From: a bacterium
GTDB lineage: Bacteria; Actinomycetota; Acidimicrobiia; Spongiisociales; UBA5794
Direction: 5' to 3'
Length of the DNA stretch: 64,000 nt
Assembly: GCA_024228555.1 (NCBI GenBank)
Contig: JAAETI010000145.1
Location: 1-64,000 of the forward strand
Position 1 is the stretch's first letter. Every line of letters begins with the position of its first letter. Below, in pieces: positions 8,471 through 17,100 of the stretch. The notes under the pieces are model-generated. The model was given only the letters and a program-made list of their open reading frames with translations. It was not told the origin of the DNA and ran no database searches. A program made the position numbers and the translations under genes.

Positions 8471-8531
8471 TTCTCATCCTCCTGCATAGTCATGCTTGTC
8501 TCAGAGAGGTCGGCGAATTAGGCGATCTGGT

Positions 8532-8559
8532 TCCCGGGTTTTCTGGAAGAGACCCGGGA
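8532..8559 (-). terminator. Hairpin downstream of the ECF sigma gene
   Basis: An 8-bp stem (TCCCGGGT at 8532-8539 with ACCCGGGA at 8552-8559) lies four bases after the sigma-factor stop. There is no T-run, so terminator strength is uncertain. Confidence 0.5.
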
Positions 8560-8563
8560 CAGC

Positions 8564-9091
8564 TCAGGCTTCGTCGGCTAGACCCAAGGCTTCGTAGTTG
8601 AGGAGCTGTTGACGAGCTCTTGCCACCCGAGAACGGATTGTGCCGATTGGGCATCCGACGGTCTGTGCCGCGTCCTTATATGACAGGCCGACGAGCTGGG
8701 TGAGAACGAACGCAGTCCGTCGTTCCTGGTCGAGGACTGAAAGCAGCTCGTCGATTTCGAACCACGTCTCGTCGTGGTGGTCGGTCGTGGCGAGATCAGT
8801 CATGAGTCGTCGGTCGAGCCTGCGGTTCCTGATCTCGCGTCGGGTGGCGTCGGCGCAAACCCTACGGGCGATTGACAGCAGCCACGCCCGGGCGGAGCCG
8901 TCGCCGCGGTAGCGATGGATTGAGCCAAGAGCCCTGGTGTAGGTCTCCTGGGCCAGGTCTTCGGGGTCCGATGGTTTGCCCAGATAGCGACAGACGCCGA
9001 GCACGTCGGAGACCGTGGCGGCAATGAATTCGTCGAGGGCGTTTTGATCGCCGGTTTTGGCGCGCAGAGCTAAGACAGTGACTGAGTCCAT
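8564..9091 (-). CDS. ECF-type RNA polymerase sigma factor
   Basis: A 175-aa sigma-70-family protein with only regions 2 and 4. Region 2 includes D-P-E-D-L-A-Q-E-T-Y-T-R-A and W-L-L-S-I-A-R-R; region 4 includes L-S-Y-K-D-A-A-Q-T-V-G-C-P-I-G-T-I-R-S-R. It directs RNA polymerase to stress promoters. It is divergent from a zinc-finger anti-sigma gene with only 54 bp between them. Location inside a copper block suggests a response to copper or to membrane redox stress, but no sensor ligand can be seen. The ATG at 9091 is preferred over a much longer frame that would run through the anti-sigma gene. Confidence 0.9.
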   Translation of the reverse strand: MDSVTVLALRAKTGDQNALDEFIAATVSDVLGVCRYLGKPSDPEDLAQETYTRALGSIHRYRGDGSARAWLLSIARRVCADATRREIRNRRLDRRLMTDLATTDHHDETWFEIDELLSVLDQERRTAFVLTQLVGLSYKDAAQTVGCPIGTIRSRVARARQQLLNYEALGLADEA

Positions 9092-9110
9092 TGGTGCAGT
9101 GTTCCATGAG

Positions 9111-9136
9111 GGAACCGAAAAGCCAACTGCTGCGAC
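9111..9136 (+). promoter_or_regulatory. Predicted ECF-sigma promoter of the anti-sigma gene
   Basis: GGAACC at 9111-9116, a 16-base spacer, then CGAC at 9133-9136 match the usual ECF -35/-10 layout. The anti-sigma ATG follows at 9146, so the transcript would be nearly leaderless. This predicts that the sigma factor drives its own antagonist. Confidence 0.5.
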
Positions 9137-9145
9137 AATACAAGC

Positions 9146-9742
9146 ATGGATTGTGATACTTCGCGTATTGAGATCTCGTCTGCCATCGATGACGGCGTTG
9201 CCGTCTCCCAGGCTGTTGAGGCACATCTCGACACCTGTCCCTCTTGCAGGCAATGGCAGGAAGGGGTCCACAAACTGCGGCGCGCCACCCTCCGCTCGGT
9301 GGCCCCGGTGCCGAAACAGCAGGTTGCCGTCACCACGAAACCCCGGCGTTTTGCCTTGCACCGCTGGGTTCGGCTTGCTCTCGCCTGGGCTGCTGTCCTG
9401 CTGATTGTCGGAAACATCGTCGACATGTTCTCCGCCGGCACCGGATCGGCGGTTCATCTCGAGCGGCACCAGGCAGCCTTTGATGTTGCGCTTGGCATGG
9501 CGTTCTTGTTCGTGGCGTGGCGGCCAGACCGTGCCTATGGGATGGTCCCATTTGCGGCAGCCTTCACGCTAGCTTTGAGCATTGCGGCCGTTATCGATCT
9601 CGCGAGGGGAGAGAGCACCCTGCTGCGTGAGTCGACGCATCTGATCGAGATCGTAGGTTTGGCGCTGCTCTGGGTCCTCGGTGTTGCAGCAGGTCCGGCT
9701 CGCAAGCGACGCTCGCATGACTCGGACCCGGATAACTACTAG
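9146..9742 (+). CDS. Membrane anti-sigma factor with HC2 zinc-finger motif
   Basis: A 198-aa protein. The N-terminal ~50 residues carry H-L-D-T-C-P-S-C, the H-x3-C-x2-C signature of zinc-binding anti-sigma domains. About five membrane helices follow (for example L-A-L-A-W-A-A-V-L-L-I-V), with a short basic cytoplasmic tail. Such proteins hold an ECF sigma factor inactive at the membrane until a signal releases it. The partner is almost certainly the divergent sigma gene. The unusually large polytopic part, rather than a single helix, could be the sensor itself. It converges on the second PCuAC gene, overlapping by 4 bp. Confidence 0.85.
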   Translation: MDCDTSRIEISSAIDDGVAVSQAVEAHLDTCPSCRQWQEGVHKLRRATLRSVAPVPKQQVAVTTKPRRFALHRWVRLALAWAAVLLIVGNIVDMFSAGTGSAVHLERHQAAFDVALGMAFLFVAWRPDRAYGMVPFAAAFTLALSIAAVIDLARGESTLLRESTHLIEIVGLALLWVLGVAAGPARKRRSHDSDPDNY

Positions 9743-10182
9743 CGGTTGGCGATCGCCGTGGTTACGGCGATATCGCCTGCCGTCTCCATGCTTACGGTGA
9801 GGTTGAGTTCTTCGCCGGCACTAAACGGGCTTGTGGGGGCGATACACATGACATGCAAGCCGCCCGGTTCCATTTCCATGGTGTCGCCGCTGGGCAATGC
9901 CAGAACACTCGGTTCGGCGAGGCGCATCCGCATAACGCGATTCTCGTCGAATTGGGTGGCGTGTAGTTCGATCGTTCCGCAGCGGTCCGACGCGACTGAG
10001 ACCAGCCGATCGTCGGTATCGGTGCCGTTATCGATGGTCAGGTATACAACAGCCGCCTGCGCACCTGGGGGAGTGGTGGGTGCCCACGAGTCTGTCACTG
10101 CAACGATGCCGCTACCCGCGTTGGAACAAGCGCCCACAACAAGGGCGACGCCAAGGACAACGGGAGAGAAACGGCGGCGCAT
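9739..10182 (-). CDS. Second PCu(A)C-type copper chaperone lipoprotein
   Basis: About 147 aa from the ATG at 10182, which gives a clean lipoprotein signal (V-V-V-G-A-C-S-N). A GTG at 10233 would add 17 residues before the signal and is less likely. The PCuAC fold is recognisable from E-L-H-A-T, M-R-M, M-E-M-E-P-G-G-L-H-V-M. This supplies the usual H, M, H-x-M copper ligands. It lacks the Met/Asp insertion of the paralogue at 7976-8470. Expected role: extracytoplasmic Cu(I) carrier to a cuproenzyme. Confidence 0.85.
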   Translation of the reverse strand: MRRRFSPVVLGVALVVGACSNAGSGIVAVTDSWAPTTPPGAQAAVVYLTIDNGTDTDDRLVSVASDRCGTIELHATQFDENRVMRMRLAEPSVLALPSGDTMEMEPGGLHVMCIAPTSPFSAGEELNLTVSMETAGDIAVTTAIANR

Positions 10183-10249
10183 TTGGTCAACGCTAACCGA
10201 TCGGCGAACGCACGAGGACTGACCATTCGGCACGATCTATGGTTGCGAC

Positions 10250-11104
10250 ATGAGCACTCTCGTCTTCGGCGGCCTCACCACGGTTGATCTGGTCCACTTC
10301 GCCTCTGAGCTTCCCAACCCGGGCGAGAAAGCCAATGCCGACGTTTCGCTGATGGATGTTGGCGGACCGGCAGCCAACGCCGCGATCACCGCCGCGCTAC
10401 TGGGGAGTGAGACGACTTTGCACACGGTCTTGGGGAGCGGGTCGCTGGCGGGCTTTGGGCGATCCGGTCTGGAGGCTCACGGAGTCGCTTCATTTGATCA
10501 CGCTCCCGGGTTGGAGCTGCCCGTGGCGAGCGTCTGGGTTGACGGCTCAGGGGAGCGGACGATCCTGTCGACCGACAACAAACGTGCGGAGGTAGTCGCC
10601 AACGCGGTTGACCTGGGTGACGCATCAGCCGTTCTCCTTGATGGTCACTATCCGCAGTTGCAGCGAGCGCTTGGGGCGGCGGCTGTGGCGTCGGGCATCC
10701 CTTTGGTCCTCGATTGTGGCCGATGGCGACCGGTCTTCACCGATCTGCTGGGAATGGCGTCTGCGGTGATCATGACCGACTCGTTCCGCCCACCCCAGAT
10801 GGCTGATCTGGATACGACTGGGGCTGTAAAGGCGATCCGTGCTGAGTATCGGCTGGGCCTGGTGGCCGCCAGCCGTGGGGGTCGCCCGGTGTTGGTTGCA
10901 GACGCTGCGGGACAGGCCGAGGTTGCCGTGCCGGAGGTAGATGTGGTCGACACGCTTGGTGCCGGTGACGTTCTCCATGGGGCCTACATGCACTATCGCT
11001 ACGGAATAGGCGACGATGCGAGGACCGCGTTGGTCCGCGCTATCGCCACTGCCAGCCGATCCTGCCGGGTGCGAGGTCTGCGCCGGCTAGCCAATCCTGA
11101 GTAA
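10250..11104 (+). CDS. PfkB-family carbohydrate/nucleoside kinase
   Basis: A 284-aa protein of the ribokinase/PfkB family, which phosphorylates sugars or nucleosides with ATP. The N-terminal glycine motif G-G-P-A-A-N-A-A and the C-terminal anion-hole motif D-T-L-G-A-G-D with its catalytic Asp are both present. The rest diverges too much to name a substrate. It lies between the second PCuAC gene and copA without tight linkage to either, so it is probably an independent metabolic gene. Confidence 0.85.
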   Translation: MSTLVFGGLTTVDLVHFASELPNPGEKANADVSLMDVGGPAANAAITAALLGSETTLHTVLGSGSLAGFGRSGLEAHGVASFDHAPGLELPVASVWVDGSGERTILSTDNKRAEVVANAVDLGDASAVLLDGHYPQLQRALGAAAVASGIPLVLDCGRWRPVFTDLLGMASAVIMTDSFRPPQMADLDTTGAVKAIRAEYRLGLVAASRGGRPVLVADAAGQAEVAVPEVDVVDTLGAGDVLHGAYMHYRYGIGDDARTALVRAIATASRSCRVRGLRRLANPE

Positions 11105-11149
11105 CGGCTGTGGACCCAAGGTGGTTGCCCGAATGCTCTCGGGTTGCGG

Positions 11150-13429
11150 CTACCGCCCGAAGCGCTTCAGTCGGAGCGAATTCCCGACCACCGACACGCT
11201 CGACATCGCCATGGCACTGGCCGCGATCATCGGGTGGAGGAGTCCTGCAGCCGCCAAAGGGATAGCCGCTGTGTTGTAGGCGAAGGCCCAGAAGAGATTC
11301 TGGCGGATCACCTCGAAGGTACGAGCAGCCAGCGAAAGTGCGGTGACGGCCAGCTCCGGGTCGCCGTTCATTAGCACAACGTCGCCGGCCTCGATGGCGA
11401 CATCGGTTCCGGTGCCGATCGCCATTCCCAGATCGGCCTGGACCAGTGCCGGTGCGTCGTTGACCCCGTCGCCGACAAACGCCACTTGCTCACCCTCGCT
11501 CTGGAGTCGGGAGATTTCGGCGGCTTTATCGCCGGGGAGAACCTCGGCCATCACCCGGTCGATGCCGATCTGGCCGGCGATGGTTTCCGCTGTGCGGTGA
11601 TTGTCCCCGGTGAGCATTCCGGTTGCGAGCCCCTTGGCTTGAAGCGATGCGATTGCCCGCGCCGACGACTCTCGAACGGTATCGGCCACAGCCAGTGCCG
11701 CACGAACCTCGCCGTCCCATCCGGCCAGGAATGCGGTTTCACCGGCCAGCTCCATTTCCTCGAGGGCATTTTCGTACCGTGCGGGCACGAGGAGACCGAG
11801 CTTGGCCATCAACTTGGTCGATCCGACGGCAACTTCAAGGCCGTCGACAGTGCCGCGTGCTCCCCGTCCTGGCAGGTTCTCGAAGTCCGTCGGCAGAACC
11901 AACTCGGCCCCGCCCTCCTCGGCGCCGAGCGCCACGGCCCGTGCGATCGGATGCTCACTAGCGGACTCAACCGATCCGACGAGGTGGAGCGTATTAGGTT
12001 CATTGCCGGTGACGACCCGACTCAAGGTCATCGCACCTCGGGTCAGGGTGCCTGTCTTGTCGAATACGACGGTGGTGACAGCCCTGGTCCGTTCGAAAAT
12101 CTCGGCGTTCTTGAACAGAATCCCAAGCTCCGCCCCTCGGCCGGAGCCGACCATGATCGCCGTTGGTGTGGCCAGGCCGAGGGCGCACGGGCAGGCGATG
12201 ATGAGCACGGCGACCGCCGTCTGCACTGCTTTGGGGACGTCCCCGGTGACCAGCAGCCATCCGACCAGCGTCGCGGTTGCGATCAGTAGAACGACCGGCA
12301 CGAATACGCCGGAGATACGGTCGGCAAGCCGCTGGATCGGTGCCTTGCTCGTTTGGGCGTCCTCGACGAGATGGACAATCTGAGCCAGTGCCGTGTCGGA
12401 GCCGACTCGGGTGGCCTCGATGACGATCATCCCGTGCTGGTTGATGGTTGCGCCGAATACCTCGTCGCCGGGGGACTTGTCGACGGGTTTTGACTCGCCC
12501 GACAGCATGGCCTCGTCGAACGAAGAACGTCCCTCGAGCAGCTTTCCGTCGGTGGGTACCTTCTCCCCGGGTCGGATCACCATGTGATCGCCGGGTGCGA
12601 CTTGATCGATCGGGACCGTGACCTCCGCACCGTCGCGCAGGACACGAGCTTCCTTGGCTCCCAGCTCCAGCAATCGAGTGATCGCACTCGAAGCCCGTCC
12701 CTTGCTGCGAGCCTCGAAGAATCGGCCGAGCAGGATGAACGTGATGATCCACGCCGCCGTTTCGAAGAACACCGGCTCGCCCGCAAAGAATGCCCAGACC
12801 GAATAGGTGTATGCGGCCAGCGTGCCCATCGAAATGAGCGTGTCCATGTTCGCCCCGCCGCTGCGGAGGCGGAGGAACGCGGTTCGGTGGAACTGCCATC
12901 CGAACACGAAGACGACCGGAGTAACGAGGAGCCAGATCACTACATCGGGCCAGGTCGCTCCACCGTCCATGTCCATGGCGTCCGTGTCCATGCCGGTCAT
13001 GTCCATTTCCTCGACGATGACCCCGGCGTCGAGTTCGGACTCCAGGACGATGGCATCGTCGTTGCCGTCTTCGTGCCCGCCGGGTCCGAACATCATGAGG
13101 AGGAACGCCGGAATCGTGAGGATTGCTGCCCCGATTGCCATACGGCGCTGGTAGCGGGTCTCGGCGTCGTAACGATCGGCGAGGCTTTCGCGAGCCTCCT
13201 CCTCCATCACCTGTGTAGCGCCGTACCCCATCTTCTCGACAGCGGCGGTGAGGTCGGTGATGTCGATGCCCGGATGGACTGTGACCTTGGCTTCTTTGCC
13301 TGTCAGATTCACCACGGCTGCCTCTACACCATCTTGCTTGCCGAGGACGCGCTCGATTCGCATCGCACACGATGCACAAGTCATGCCCTCGACGTCGAAG
13401 GTGACGGTTTCGGTGGTGGGGTCGGCCAT
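11150..13429 (-). CDS. copA: Copper-exporting P1B-type ATPase
   Basis: About 759 aa. An N-terminal heavy-metal-associated domain carries M-T-C-A-S-C (residues 16-21). The membrane part has the ion-path C-P-C at about 413-415, phosphorylation D-K-T-G-T at about 457, actuator G-E-S, and G-D-G-V-N-D-A-P. It exports Cu(I) using ATP. The loop after the first membrane helix (about 118-160) is unusually long, with His, Asp and repeated M-D motifs (E-E-M-D-M-T-G-M-D-T-D-A-M-D-M), a likely extracellular metal-binding or release site. The ATG at 13429 fits the seven-base gap after copZ; a longer frame would overlap copZ. It forms an operon with csoR and copZ. Confidence 0.95.
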   Translation of the reverse strand: MADPTTETVTFDVEGMTCASCAMRIERVLGKQDGVEAAVVNLTGKEAKVTVHPGIDITDLTAAVEKMGYGATQVMEEEARESLADRYDAETRYQRRMAIGAAILTIPAFLLMMFGPGGHEDGNDDAIVLESELDAGVIVEEMDMTGMDTDAMDMDGGATWPDVVIWLLVTPVVFVFGWQFHRTAFLRLRSGGANMDTLISMGTLAAYTYSVWAFFAGEPVFFETAAWIITFILLGRFFEARSKGRASSAITRLLELGAKEARVLRDGAEVTVPIDQVAPGDHMVIRPGEKVPTDGKLLEGRSSFDEAMLSGESKPVDKSPGDEVFGATINQHGMIVIEATRVGSDTALAQIVHLVEDAQTSKAPIQRLADRISGVFVPVVLLIATATLVGWLLVTGDVPKAVQTAVAVLIIACPCALGLATPTAIMVGSGRGAELGILFKNAEIFERTRAVTTVVFDKTGTLTRGAMTLSRVVTGNEPNTLHLVGSVESASEHPIARAVALGAEEGGAELVLPTDFENLPGRGARGTVDGLEVAVGSTKLMAKLGLLVPARYENALEEMELAGETAFLAGWDGEVRAALAVADTVRESSARAIASLQAKGLATGMLTGDNHRTAETIAGQIGIDRVMAEVLPGDKAAEISRLQSEGEQVAFVGDGVNDAPALVQADLGMAIGTGTDVAIEAGDVVLMNGDPELAVTALSLAARTFEVIRQNLFWAFAYNTAAIPLAAAGLLHPMIAASAMAMSSVSVVGNSLRLKRFGR

Positions 13430-13436
13430 TGGGGAT

Positions 13437-13646
13437 CTACTGGGTGGCGACGTCGTAGCCCTGTTCTTCGATGGCACCGATGATGCCTTCGATCGATGCG
13501 GGAGTATCGAATCCGACGCTCACGGTCTTTTCATCGACGTTGACCGCGGCTGAGGAGACACCGTCGAGGGCGTTTACTGCACCTTCTATGGAGTTCTTGC
13601 AGTGATCGCAGCTGATGTCGGGTACAGACAGGGTGGTTTCAGTCAC
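13437..13646 (-). CDS. copZ: CopZ-like copper chaperone
   Basis: A 69-aa single heavy-metal-associated domain with I-S-C-D-H-C in place of the common M-x-C-x-x-C. CopZ proteins carry Cu(I) in the cytoplasm and hand it to CopA or to the CsoR repressor. The gene sits between csoR, with which it overlaps by 4 bp, and copA, seven bases on, the standard csoR-copZ-copA order. The middle D-H adds a histidine that could join the metal site. Confidence 0.9.
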   Translation of the reverse strand: MTETTLSVPDISCDHCKNSIEGAVNALDGVSSAAVNVDEKTVSVGFDTPASIEGIIGAIEEQGYDVATQ

Positions 13647-13939
13647 AGCGTTGTTTCCTTGGTAGGGCCGGTGATGGCCGGCGTGTAGCGGATGGTTTCG
13701 AGGAGTTCGTCGACGATTTCGGTGGTGCGCCCGTCTTTGACAGCATGCATCACACAGGTCTCGACGTGGTTTTCGAGGAGAACACGATTGACTCCCTCGA
13801 GAGAACCCTGGAGTGCCGACACCTGTTTCATTATGTCAGGGCAGTACCGCTCCCCGTCGACCATGGCGATTACCGCATCGATGTGGCCGCGGACCGTCTT
13901 GAGACGGTTGAGCGCAGCCTTCTTGTGGTCGGGGAGCAT
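13643..13939 (-). CDS. csoR: CsoR-type copper-sensing repressor
   Basis: A 98-aa all-helical repressor of the CsoR/RcnR family. The Cu(I) ligand set C-H-C is visible: C33 in R-Y-C-P-D-I-M, H58 in E-N-H-V-E, and C62 in E-T-C-V-M-H. Without copper it binds GC-rich pseudo-palindromes; copper releases it. It is the first gene of csoR-copZ-copA and is expected to repress its own operon from the site at 13968-13990. The ATG at 13939 gives the usual family length; longer frames upstream are not coding. Confidence 0.93.
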   Translation of the reverse strand: MLPDHKKAALNRLKTVRGHIDAVIAMVDGERYCPDIMKQVSALQGSLEGVNRVLLENHVETCVMHAVKDGRTTEIVDELLETIRYTPAITGPTKETTL

Positions 13940-13967
13940 GGGATCCTTGCCGTAGCTGACGGTAGTG

Positions 13968-13990
13968 TACCCCACCCGGGGAGGGGTGGC
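13968..13990. promoter_or_regulatory. Candidate CsoR operator
   Basis: CCACCC (13972-13977) and GGGTGG (13984-13989), six bases apart within a run of G and C, lie about 30-50 bp upstream of csoR. This matches the known style of CsoR sites, GC-rich inverted repeats flanked by TA steps. Confidence 0.55.
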
Positions 13991-14014
13991 TGCCGGTCGG
14001 TGGAACCTAAAGAG

Positions 14015-14038
14015 CGAGGGCCCCCGAAGGGGCCCTCG
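14015..14038 (-). terminator. Terminator downstream of nrdJ
   Basis: A 10-bp perfect stem (CGAGGGCCCC with GGGGCCCTCG) closes on the tetraloop CGAA. On the minus strand CTCTTT follows. It separates nrdJ from the csoR promoter. Confidence 0.8.
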
Positions 14039-14063
14039 TTTGTAGCTGGATTGCCTTCCTACA

Positions 14064-14085
14064 CATGTCGACCGAGGTCGACATG
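14064..14085. repeat. 22-bp near-perfect palindrome and adjacent hairpin
   Basis: CATGTCGACC at 14064-14073 is followed, after GA, by GGTCGACATG at 14076-14085. A second stem, CGCCTCG/CGAGGCG, lies at 14087-14109, right after the nrdJ stop. It could be a second 3'-end structure of the nrdJ mRNA or a protein-binding palindrome. Confidence 0.4.
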
Positions 14086-14114
14086 GCGCCTCGACTGGCT
14101 GCCGAGGCGTTGCT

Positions 14115-17100
14115 CTAGCTACAACCTGTGGTTCCACCGCATCCGAGACACACGTAGCAACTGCCGTTGCGGACGGTGATGGCTCCGCACGTCTCGCAGA
14201 TGGGGGCGTCACCCATCTTGTCTGCCATCGATGCCTGCATCGCCTGCTGCTGCACCTCGGCTGCAGTGGCAGTTGCCACTCCACCGTTGGACGATCCTGG
14301 GTTCGACGTGAGCGTCATCGCACCGCTGTTGCGGTAGTCGTCCTGTGACGTTGCAACAACTGGTGCGTCGGGGGTGACCACCTCGGCATCGGCGAATTCG
14401 GCCGCTTCAACGGTGGCGTCGACCGCCGTCTCGGCCGCCGCATCGCGGAGGTCGAGCTGGATACCGGCATCAATAGCCAGACCCTTTGGTGGCTCGGGGA
14501 GCTCACTGCGTCGGTCCGGTGGCACCTGAGCCAACTCATCCCGCTCCAAGTACTCAACGCCAAGCGCCCGGAACACGTAATCGATGAGCGAGTTGGCCAT
14601 CTTGATGTTCGGGTGGCCTTCGACCATTCCTCTTGGCTCAAACGTCTGGAACGTGAACGTGTCCACATACTCCTCGAGCGGAACGCCGTACTGGAGACCC
14701 TTGCTCACGGCAATGGCGAAGCAGGAGAGGATGCCGCGCAATGTTGCGCCTTCCTTGGCAAGGTCGATGAACAGCTCGCCCAGCGAACCATCCTCGTACT
14801 CGCCGGTGCGGAGGAACACCTTGTGACCGCCGACTCTCGCCTCATGGGTATAACCCGCACGACGAGCCGGCAACAAGAACCGTGGCCGCTTCATGTCGGC
14901 GTAGGCCATTGCAGGTGACACTCCAGGCTTGATGGTGTCGTGCCACGGAACTCGACCGTGCGAGACCAACTCGATCTCCTCGACAAGCGCATCTTCGAGT
15001 TCGGCTGGCTCATCATCGGCGTAGCCATCATCGGATTGTGACGACAGCGGCTGGGAAGCCTTCGAACCGTCCCGGTAGATGGCCATAGCTTTGAGGCCGA
15101 GTTCCCACGAAGTCTTGTACGACTCCGCAATGTCTTCGCGGGTCACCTCGTTTGGCATATTGATCGTCTTTGAGATCGCACCCGAGATAAATGGTTGGGC
15201 GGCCGCCATCATCTTGATATGGCCGTCGTGGTGGATGAACCGGGTCCCGAGGCGGCCGTTGCGGTTAGCCGTATCGAAGACCGGCAAATGCTCATCACGG
15301 AGGTGCGGGGCACCCTCGATGGTCTGACGACCACAGACGTAGTCGTTGGCTTCCTGGATCTCGCTATCGGAGAAACCAAGTGCCTTGAGCATCAAGAACT
15401 CCGGTGCGTTGTACTGCTCCGGCGTGAAGCCCAGCCTCTGCATGACATCCTCGCCGAGTGTCCACTGGTTGAACGCAAACCCGACCTCAAAGACACCGGG
15501 CAGGATTGCCTCGATCTTGTCAAGATCCTCTGCGGTGAAGCCCTTTGCGATCAGCGTGGCCATGTTGATGTGTGGCGAACGGGCCAGCGAGTTGGTCCCG
15601 ACGACATATTCGATGATCCGTTGCACGGTGTTGTCGGAATAGCCAAGCCTGGTCAAGGCCGGGGCGATCGACTGGTTGGCGATCTTGAAGTAGCCACCAC
15701 CGGCCAGCTTCTTGAACTTGACCAGCGAGAAGTCAGGCTCGACACCCGTCGTATCGCAATCCATCAGCAGACCAATAGTGCCCGTCGGTGCCAAAACGGA
15801 AACCTGTGCGTTGCGGAAGCCGTGCTGCTCGCCACGAGTAAGCGCCGTGTCCCAAGCCGTCCGTGCGGCCTCGAGCATGTCGAGGGGTGTTAGACCCGAG
15901 TCGATCCCCATAACAAAATGGCTCACGCTTTCGTAGTCGCCTGCGTCCTTGTTGTAGGCGGCACGACGATGGTTGCGGATGACCCGCAGCATCGAATCCC
16001 TGTTGAGGTCGTACTTCGGGAACGGTCCGAGAACGCCTGCCATCTCGGCGGACGTCGCATATGCGTGGCCGGTAAGGATGGCGGTCAGCGCACCGGCAAT
16101 TGAGCGACCATGATCGGAGTCATAGGGAATCCCCATGCGCATCAGCAGCGAACCGAGGTTGGCGTAGCCAAGCCCGAGGGTGCGGTAGTCGTAGCTGCCC
16201 TCGGCAATTTCTTTCGAGGGGAACTGCGCCATGGTGACGGAGATCTCGAGCACGATGGTCCACAGCCGTGCCGCATGCTGATACGAAGCAATGTCGAAGC
16301 CACCGGTACGGTCGTCGTAGAACTTGCCCAGGTTGAGGCTGGCCAGGTTGCAGGCAGTGTTGTCGAGGAACATGTATTCCGAGCAAGGGTTGGACGCTCG
16401 GATCTCGCCCTCAGCGGGGGAGGTGTGCCACTCGTTGATGGTCCCATGGAACTGCAGCCCGGGGTCGGCCGATTGCCAGGCGGCGTCGGCGATTTGGGTC
16501 CACAGGTCACGGGCCTTGACGGTCTGCATGACGGATCCGTCGGTACGGGCCAGGAGGTCCCAGTCTTCGTTCCTCATGACGGCGCGCAAGAAATCGTTGG
16601 ACAGGCGAACCGAGTTGTTCGAGTTCTGCCCGGAAACGGTGGCGTACGCCTCGCCGTTGAAGTCGGCGGAAAAACCGCTGGCCACTAGGGCCCGCACCTT
16701 CTTCTCTTCTTCGGCCTTCCACTTGATGAACGTCTCGACGTCGGGGTGGTCGATGTCGACAATGACCATCTTGGCGGCACGTCGCGTGGTGCCTCCTGAC
16801 TTGATGGCACCGGCGGCACGATCGCCGACCTTGAGGAATGACATCAGCCCCGAGGACTTGCCGCCGCCGGACAGTTGCTCGCCTTCGGCGCGGATGTTGG
16901 AGAAGTTGGCACCGGAACCGGCACCCATTTTGAAGAGGCGCGCTTCACGAACCCAAAGGTCCATGATGCCGCCTTCGTTGACGAGGTCGTCGTCGACACT
17001 GTTGATGAAGCAGTTGTGAACGACGACGCCGTCGGCAACGTACGATTCATCCTCGGCAACCTGGAAGTTGTACACCGTCCCGAAGAAGCTCTGCCGTGTG

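Noticed and set aside
12000-13379. Long second minus-strand frame inside copA
   Set aside because: Arg/His-rich shadow of copA in another frame, without motifs.
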